From NCBI GenBank assembly GCA_030753265.1, contig JASMCQ010000008.1, positions 1-59,978 on the forward strand: a stretch of DNA of 59,978 bases. Direction: 5' to 3'. The DNA comes from Dehalococcoidia bacterium (lineage in GTDB: Bacteria > Chloroflexota > Dehalococcoidia > UBA3495). The notes beneath the pieces are model-generated. The model did not search any database, was not told where the DNA came from, and saw only the letters and a list, made by a program, of their open reading frames with translations. How positions within the stretch are numbered: position 1 is the first letter of the stretch; every line of letters starts with the position of its first letter. The translations under genes were made by a program, and so were the position numbers. Of this stretch, positions 55,677 to 59,978 are shown in pieces.

Positions 55677-56849
55677 ATGCGCCAACTGCCTCTGGAGGGA
55701 GTAAGGGTTACCGACCTTAGCTGGCAAATTGCCGGCCCCACCTGCAACCGCTACCTGGGGATGATGGGAGCGGAGGTAATCCGCATCGAAAGCAACAAGC
55801 GCCCGGACCCCTACAGGGAGCGGGTCATCAACAATTTCATCAACCAGTCGAAGAAAAGCATCACGCTGAACCTGGGGCACCCCAAGGGTACAGACCTCGT
55901 CCGGAGGCTGGCCGGCCTGAGCGACATTGTGATGGAGAACTTCGCCTGCGGTGTCATCGAGCGCCTGGGGCTGGGCTATGACGAGTTGCGCCGGGCCAAC
56001 CCGGACATCATCATGCTCTCTTCGGCCGGCCTGGGCCACTCCGGCCCAGACATGAAGCAGGTGGCCTACGGCACCCTGATCCAGTGTTTCACCGGCTGGA
56101 GTTCCCTGCAGGGCTATCCCGACGGGGGCCCGGAGATAGGCGGCATCTGGACCGACCCGGTGGTGGGAATGCTGGAGGTATTCCTGATTAACGCCGCCCT
56201 CCACCGCAAGTGGCAGCAGGGGGAAGGTCAATATATCGACCTCTCCATGGCCGAGGCCACCACCATGCTGCTTCCTGAAGCCATCCTGGATTACTCGATG
56301 AACGGCCGGATCCAGGAGCCGCGAGGCAACCGGCACCAGGCCCACGCCCCCCACGGCAACTATCCCTGCCTCGGCTACGACCGCTGGATCGGAATCGCCG
56401 TGACCGGTGATTCCCAGTGGGAGGCCCTGTGCCGGGCCCTCGGCTGCGTGGAATTGCTGGAGGACTCCCGGTTCTCCGACGCCATGGCCCGCTGGAAGAA
56501 CCAGGATGCTCTGGACCGGGCCCTGGCCGCCAAAACGAGGGATCATGACGCCGATGAGCTGACGGCCAAGCTGCAAGAGGCCGGGGTGCCCGCGGGGCCA
56601 ACACTGGCCGTCGACCAACTCTGGACCAACACCCATCTCCGGGAGCGAGGCTTCTTCCAGAGCTACGAGACTGAGGATGGAACGATCCGGGATATCCCCG
56701 GCGTACCCTGGCGGTTCGACGGCGCCGCCGACGCCAATATGACTCCTCCGCCCCTTCGGGGCCAGCACAACGCGTACGTCTTCGAGGACCTGCTGGGTCT
56801 GTCCAAGCCGGAGATCGAGGCCCTGGTCGAAGAGCAGGTAATCTACTGA
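55677..56849 (+). CDS. CaiB/BaiF family (class III) CoA-transferase, second copy
   Basis: A 390-aa class III CoA-transferase. The N-terminus LEGVRVTDLSWQIAGPTCNRYLGMMGAEVIRIE is followed by NNFINQSKKSITLNLGHP, ENFACGVIERLGLGYDEL and the active-site region GGIWTDPVVGMLEVF with the catalytic Asp. RGNRHQAHAPHGNYPCLG replaces the usual substrate segment. The ATG at 55677 has AAGGAG upstream. It diverges from the copy at 53665 and could form a heteromeric pair with it, as some benzylsuccinate-type CoA-transferases do. It lies upstream of UGSC copy 3. Confidence 0.92.
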   Translation: MRQLPLEGVRVTDLSWQIAGPTCNRYLGMMGAEVIRIESNKRPDPYRERVINNFINQSKKSITLNLGHPKGTDLVRRLAGLSDIVMENFACGVIERLGLGYDELRRANPDIIMLSSAGLGHSGPDMKQVAYGTLIQCFTGWSSLQGYPDGGPEIGGIWTDPVVGMLEVFLINAALHRKWQQGEGQYIDLSMAEATTMLLPEAILDYSMNGRIQEPRGNRHQAHAPHGNYPCLGYDRWIGIAVTGDSQWEALCRALGCVELLEDSRFSDAMARWKNQDALDRALAAKTRDHDADELTAKLQEAGVPAGPTLAVDQLWTNTHLRERGFFQSYETEDGTIRDIPGVPWRFDGAADANMTPPPLRGQHNAYVFEDLLGLSKPEIEALVEEQVIY

Positions 56850-56939
56850 TACCGGGTCCGCCCGTTACCGTGGTTCGGAAAAGAGACTATAATCAATCCA
56901 TGCCATCATGGGGTGACCACCACGACAGGAGTTCGAAAC

Positions 56940-57494
56940 ATGACGAGTAAGATTTCGATACTGAGCCCAGCCGCCGAGGCCTGGCGTCCCGTTGAGGCCA
57001 CCGTTCCTCGCATCGATGACCTGAAGGGCGCCACCGTTGCCATCTTGAACAACCGGTGGACCAGCATGGACATCATCTCAGAGCAGATCGCCATCATCCT
57101 CAAGGAGCAGTACGGCGTGGCCGATGTGTTCGAGTTGGGGATACCCACGTCCTCCAAGGCGTCCCGGGAGACCTTCGAAGAAGTCTTGTCCCGGGCGCAG
57201 ATGGCCGTGGTGGGCCTGGCCAATTGAGGGTCCTGCACCGCGTGGAGTGTCCACGACAGCGTTGAACTGGTGAAAGAGGGAGTGCCCTCGGTGGTTTTGG
57301 TTACCGAGCGGTTTGTCCCCCTCGCCAAAGCATCCATGAAGGGCAACGGCGTGCCCGACGCGCCGATGGTGGTGCTGCCGAAGACCGAACTCACCGAGTA
57401 CGTCCCGCCGGAGACCGTCCGGGTGGTGGCGCGGGAGACCGTTGCCCAGATAATCGCCCAGCTGAGCACCGCCGCCGCGCCAAACGGCCCGTAG
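56940..57494 (+). CDS. UGSC-family selenoprotein, copy 3 (UGA read as Sec)
   Basis: A 184-aa protein with selenocysteine at residue 96 (TGA 57225-57227). ATG 56940 has AGGAG about 8 nt upstream. The N-terminal part has IDDLKGATVAILNNRWTSMD and a helical segment, then MAVVGLAN-U-G-S-C-T-A-W-S-V-H-D-S-V continues without a frame change to VPSVVLVTERFVPLAKASMK and the TAG at 57494. The sequence after the UGA matches copy 2 (U-G-S-C-T-A-W, then V/L-H-D, then GVPSV), so truncation there is excluded. The partner gene starts 33 nt downstream. It closes a CoA-transferase operon, so the substrate may be a CoA ester or acid. Confidence 0.9.
57225..57257 (+). promoter_or_regulatory. Candidate SECIS of UGSC copy 3
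   Basis: After the UGA: GGGTCCTGCACCG, then CGTGG (57241-57245), loop AGTGT (57246-57250) and CCACG (57251-57255). The stem bases are identical to copy 2 while the loop differs, and the loop opens 19 nt after the UGA. Confidence 0.75.
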
Positions 57495-57527
57495 CGGACT
57501 ACCCGAGCCCAACCCAAGGAGCGATGC

Positions 57528-58577
57528 TTGGCCCAAGTACGAGACCTCACATCATCCAGCCTTCCGGCGGACGACTCTCCCGAGTCGGTGTTCCAGCTGA
57601 TGTTGGACCAGGACTGGTCCGACGGCTTGCCGGTAATTCCGCCCACCCCGGACCGGGTCCACTCCATGGTGGAGGGAAGCCGCCGGGACCCTTCTCACCT
57701 GGTGGGTTACATCAACCCCGAGGGGGGCGCCGCCACCGTGGAGAAGATCGCGGTCAACGCGGTGATGGCCGGGTGCTTGCCCGAGTACATGCCGGTGCTC
57801 ATCGCCGCCGTGCAGGCCATAACCGAGCCGGGGTTCAACATCCACGGTATCCAGACCACCACCAACCCAGTGGCCCCCGCCCTCATCATCAACGGCCCGA
57901 TCCGCAATCAGCTAGGCGTCAACAGCGGCCGCGGCTGTCTGGGCCCCGGCTGGCGGGCCAACGCCACCATCGGGCGGGCCCTGCGGTTTCTGCTCATCAA
58001 CGTGGGGAACGCCAAGCCCCTGACCACCGACATGGCGATCCACGGGATGCCCGGCAAGTACACCTTCTGCTTCGGCGAGAACGAGGAAGAGAGCGTCTGG
58101 GACCCGCTTCAAGTGGAGCGCGGCCTGGCCCCGGACCAGAGCGCCGTCACCGTGGTCGGCTCCCAGGGCACCAGCAACTGTCTCACCCTCTACAAAGAGG
58201 CGGAAAGCATCCTCACGGTGATCGCCAGCGCCATGGCCGATTTCAGTGACAACAACTACCTGCTGGGCGGAGGTAATCCGATGCTGGTGTTGAGTCCGGG
58301 ACACTCCCGGGTGCTCACCGAGCAGGGCTTCACCAAGCAGGCGGTCAAAGAATGGCTCTTCGAGCACTGCAAGATTCCCTTGGACCGGATCCCCCAGGAG
58401 ACCTCGATCGTCCACTACGAGAAGGAGTTCGTCAGGGATGGTGATTTGGTCTGTCTCTGCCGCAGCCCCGAGGACATCGTGGTGGTGGTCGCCGGTGGCC
58501 CGGAGCCGTACCACGCCACCTACTGCGCCAGCTTCGGCGACACCCAGGCCGCGACCAAACTGGTGGCGACGGACTAG
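57528..58577 (+). CDS. Conserved UGSC-partner protein, copy 3
   Basis: A 349-aa homologue of the genes at 17373 and 26752. TTG at 57528 is chosen because AAGGAG ends 6 nt upstream. The ATG at 57524 is in another frame and too close to the RBS. Motifs: WSDGLPVIPPTPDRV, EKIAVNAVMAGCLPEYMPVL, APALIINGPIRNQLGVNSG, GWRANATIGRALRFLLINVG, CFGENEEESVWDPLQVERGL, and a C-terminal SPEDIVVVVAGGPEPYHATY. The enzyme activity is unknown. The strict co-occurrence with UGSC is the main functional clue. Confidence 0.88.
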   Translation: MAQVRDLTSSSLPADDSPESVFQLMLDQDWSDGLPVIPPTPDRVHSMVEGSRRDPSHLVGYINPEGGAATVEKIAVNAVMAGCLPEYMPVLIAAVQAITEPGFNIHGIQTTTNPVAPALIINGPIRNQLGVNSGRGCLGPGWRANATIGRALRFLLINVGNAKPLTTDMAIHGMPGKYTFCFGENEEESVWDPLQVERGLAPDQSAVTVVGSQGTSNCLTLYKEAESILTVIASAMADFSDNNYLLGGGNPMLVLSPGHSRVLTEQGFTKQAVKEWLFEHCKIPLDRIPQETSIVHYEKEFVRDGDLVCLCRSPEDIVVVVAGGPEPYHATYCASFGDTQAATKLVATD

Positions 58578-58609
58578 CACTTCCTCTCGAAAACCGGCGT
58601 CGCGAATAC

Positions 58610-58671
58610 CGTTCGTGGTGAGCCTGTAGAACCACTGGCCCCGAGCCCTTGGACAAGCTCAAAGTGAACGG
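58610..58671. repeat. Dispersed inverted repeat (CGTTCGTGGTGAGC..GTGAACGG)
   Basis: Starts CGTTCGTGGTGAGCCTGTAGAACCAC and ends CCCTTGGACAAGCTCAAAGTGAACGG, an imperfect inverted repeat. It resembles the element at 53538-53580 and the widespread GTTCGTGGTGAGCTTGTCGAACCA family. Confidence 0.7.
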
Positions 58672-58768
58672 ACTATCATAACGGCATTTTTCGATGTTGG
58701 GTACCAGAGCCCCGGCCTTCGTCGCAGCCTCCCCGGTCCCGCCGGCGATACGTCCTCGTCCCGCAATG

Positions 58769-58798
58769 AAAAACCCCGATGGGCCACACCCAGCGGGG
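58769..58798 (-). terminator. Rho-independent terminator
   Basis: On the minus strand CCCCG..TGGG pairs with CCCA..CGGGG, followed directly by TTTTT. It ends the transcript of the small membrane protein gene at 58832. Confidence 0.8.
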
Positions 58799-58831
58799 CG
58801 AAATTATCGGGTCCGGAATACGGGCTGCCGG

Positions 58832-59317
58832 TCAGTAATTCGGCGGATTGTCCCGATCTTCTTCCACGATACCCTCGACGATACCCTCCGCGATTTCCCC
58901 GCCCTCGCCTGTGCCATTGTATTCCCGCATGGCCTCGTCCAGCCGGTCGCGAAACTCCTCGGGTTGGCGGGCCAGTATCATCATCCGCTTGCCAGAGACT
59001 AGGCGTACCCGCAGACGCTCGCCCAGCGGAGTGACCAGCAACTCGGGGTGAGATATCTGATCAAACGTGAGCACCTTGATCCGGGGCCGGCCGTAGGCGA
59101 CCACCAGGGCATTGGTAAAAATGAGGTACTGCTTTGGGGTGGTGAACCAACTGTAAGCCGCAACCCCCAGGCCGAGGATCAACATAAGGGGGTCCAGCCC
59201 GGCTAGCAAGCCCATGGCGGCGATGCACAAAGCGAACAGGAACGTCAGATTGTATCGAGCCCGATATCTGTCCCAGTAAAGTGGCTGGATTTGCTGCGGC
59301 TGCTCCACGGGTTCCAT
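58832..59317 (-). CDS. Small membrane protein with PH-like cytoplasmic domain
   Basis: A 161-aa protein starting MEPVEQPQQIQPLYWDRYRARYNL. Two short hydrophobic helices (LTFLFALCIAAMGLLAGL and LMLILGLGVAAYSWF) are followed by a beta-rich domain (YLIFTNALVVAYGRPRIKVLTFDQI) of the kind seen in bacterial PH-like/YdbT-type proteins, and an acidic tail. The function is unknown. I use ATG 59317 because the longer frame before it is Cys-rich and shows no homology-like pattern, although its RBS is weak. A T-rich hairpin follows the gene. Confidence 0.7.
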   Translation of the reverse strand: MEPVEQPQQIQPLYWDRYRARYNLTFLFALCIAAMGLLAGLDPLMLILGLGVAAYSWFTTPKQYLIFTNALVVAYGRPRIKVLTFDQISHPELLVTPLGERLRVRLVSGKRMMILARQPEEFRDRLDEAMREYNGTGEGGEIAEGIVEGIVEEDRDNPPNY

Positions 59318-59462
59318 TCTAGCACACGTCTTGGAAAAAAATAACTGGCTTTGCCGAAGATTCTGCCCAACTTCAGTGACCCAAACAAGACCGGGCGCGC
59401 TGCAACAGGTAAGAGCGTCCGCGGTTTCAAGCACGGCGACGCGCCGCCACGACGTTGATAAT

Positions 59463-59539
59463 TGGTCGGGGCGGCCAGATTCGAACTGGCGGCCCCCTAC
59501 ACCCCATGCAGGTGCGCTACCTGGCTGCGCTACGCCCCG
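59463..59539 (-). tRNA. tRNA-Pro (anticodon GGG)
   Basis: On the minus strand, a 7-bp acceptor stem CGGGGCG/CGCCCCG, D arm with AGCGC...GCGC, anticodon stem CCTGC/GTAGG with loop ATGGGGT (anticodon GGG), T arm GCCAG-TTCGAAT-CTGGC, discriminator A and an encoded CCA (59465-59463). The first base C fits tRNA-Pro. Confidence 0.93.
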
Positions 59540-59625
59540 ACTGAGTCTACTTTACCACAATCCAAATCTAAAATCAGGGTGTTGCCTATTATTCCCTAAG
59601 AACATCTGTCTTTAAGTAAGGGGTT

Positions 59626-59649
59626 GTACACCTTTTTGTACACCTTTTT
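59626..59649. repeat. Two perfect 12-bp direct repeats (GTACACCTTTTT)
   Basis: GTACACCTTTTT occurs at 59626-59637 and again at 59638-59649 without a gap, in an AT-rich segment between tRNA-Pro and the recombinase gene. These may be recombinase arm-type sites or a chance repeat. Confidence 0.65.
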
Positions 59650-59760
59650 CTAAAGGTTAGGTCTTAATCGCCACTCTTACTACATCAATTCGTTATGGGT
59701 GCCCATATCTTTGGTGGCGGCTACCTTACGTTTGATTGTAACCTCGTCACGGCCAATTTA

Positions 59761-59978
59761 TTAGCCCGCATGGAGGTTTGATAAGGCCATCCTGAATCTC
59801 TTTTTATGGTCTGGCCTGGCTTCAGCATATATGTCTAAAGTTGTTGACAGTTGGCTATGACCCATCATTTGCCTGACCTCTTCTAGGTCAGTCCCAAACT
59901 TGATAGCCGATGCCAACAGGTCAGTGCCACAGTAATGCCTGAGGTCATGGGGAGTAACATTAGATAGGCCCATAGCTT
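59761..59978 (-). CDS. Tyrosine recombinase/integrase, C-terminal fragment (cut by window end)
   Basis: The last ~72 residues of a phage-type integrase. H-D-L-R-H gives the catalytic Arg and flanking His, and MMGHSQLSTTLDIYAEA the second His and the nucleophilic Tyr. Its 5' end lies beyond base 59978. It reads toward tRNA-Pro. The flanking DNA (59540-59760) is clearly AT-richer than the rest of the window, a sign of recent acquisition. It probably marks the edge of an integrated element continuing to the right. Confidence 0.88.
   Translation of the reverse strand, partial: AMGLSNVTPHDLRHYCGTDLLASAIKFGTDLEEVRQMMGHSQLSTTLDIYAEARPDHKKRFRMALSNLHAG

Noticed and set aside
57524..58249. Alternative frame starting at ATG 57524
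   Set aside because: Arg/Pro/Gly-rich shadow; the TTG 57528 frame matches the two other partner proteins.

Overview
This window is about 60 kb of GC-rich bacterial DNA with short intergenic gaps and many co-oriented gene pairs that overlap as ATGA. The gene content is peptide, amide and heterocycle hydrolases, an F420/FMN-type luciferase-like monooxygenase, CaiB/BaiF CoA-transferases, an AOR-family oxidoreductase, UGSC selenoproteins and Chloroflexota-style Pro/Thr-rich lipoproteins. Together these suggest a metagenomic Chloroflexota of the Dehalococcoidia/SAR202 type. That placement is inferred from gene content and no taxonomic marker was searched.

Layout. 0.2-12.2 kb: an alpha/alpha-barrel-like protein, a tungsten AOR-family oxidoreductase, a luciferase-like monooxygenase, an amidohydrolase, an amidase, a dihydropyrimidinase-like enzyme, an SDR and a secreted repeat protein. 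12.5-12.9 kb: a three-copy tandem array of ~130-bp palindromic repeats. 12.9-18.4 kb (minus strand): an operon of partner protein, UGSC selenoprotein, HyuA and HyuB. 18.9-24.5 kb: MoaD/MoaE, RadA, ClpC and an isolated 5S rRNA. 24.7-27.8 kb: a CBS-less GuaB-like protein and a second UGSC/partner pair. 28.3-32.6 kb: a small zinc-ribbon protein and DnaE. 33.3-37.4 kb: a phosphonate biosynthesis cluster (31-aa small ORF, PEP mutase, two-subunit phosphonopyruvate decarboxylase, aminotransferase, methyltransferase). 37.5-44.1 kb (minus strand): an alpha/beta hydrolase, Ogt and a TgpA-like transglutaminase/DUF58/MoxR operon. 44.4-47.6 kb: a TlpA-like lipoprotein and two broken genes. 48.2-50.4 kb: an unusual FtsZ/tubulin-like GTPase with a membrane-anchored neighbour. 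50.6-53.3 kb: a second split TPP decarboxylase and a duplicated DUF1847 protein. 53.7-58.6 kb: two CoA-transferases, a flavin-reductase-like protein and a third UGSC/partner pair. 58.8-60 kb: a small membrane protein, tRNA-Pro(GGG), an AT-rich segment and the end of a tyrosine recombinase.

The most striking feature is the selenoprotein module. Three genes are each interrupted by an in-frame UGA that reads as U-G-S-C. All three share the same 14 bases (TGA through the Cys codon plus AC), and each is followed by a hairpin at the distance expected for a bacterial SECIS. Each is adjacent to a member of one ~350-aa family sharing DGLPV(V/I)PPT, MAGC..EY.P and (A/S)NA.IGRA motifs. The three modules sit in different catabolic settings, which suggests a reusable two-component redox or cleavage system coupled to different substrates. 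Conventional annotation would truncate all three selenoproteins.
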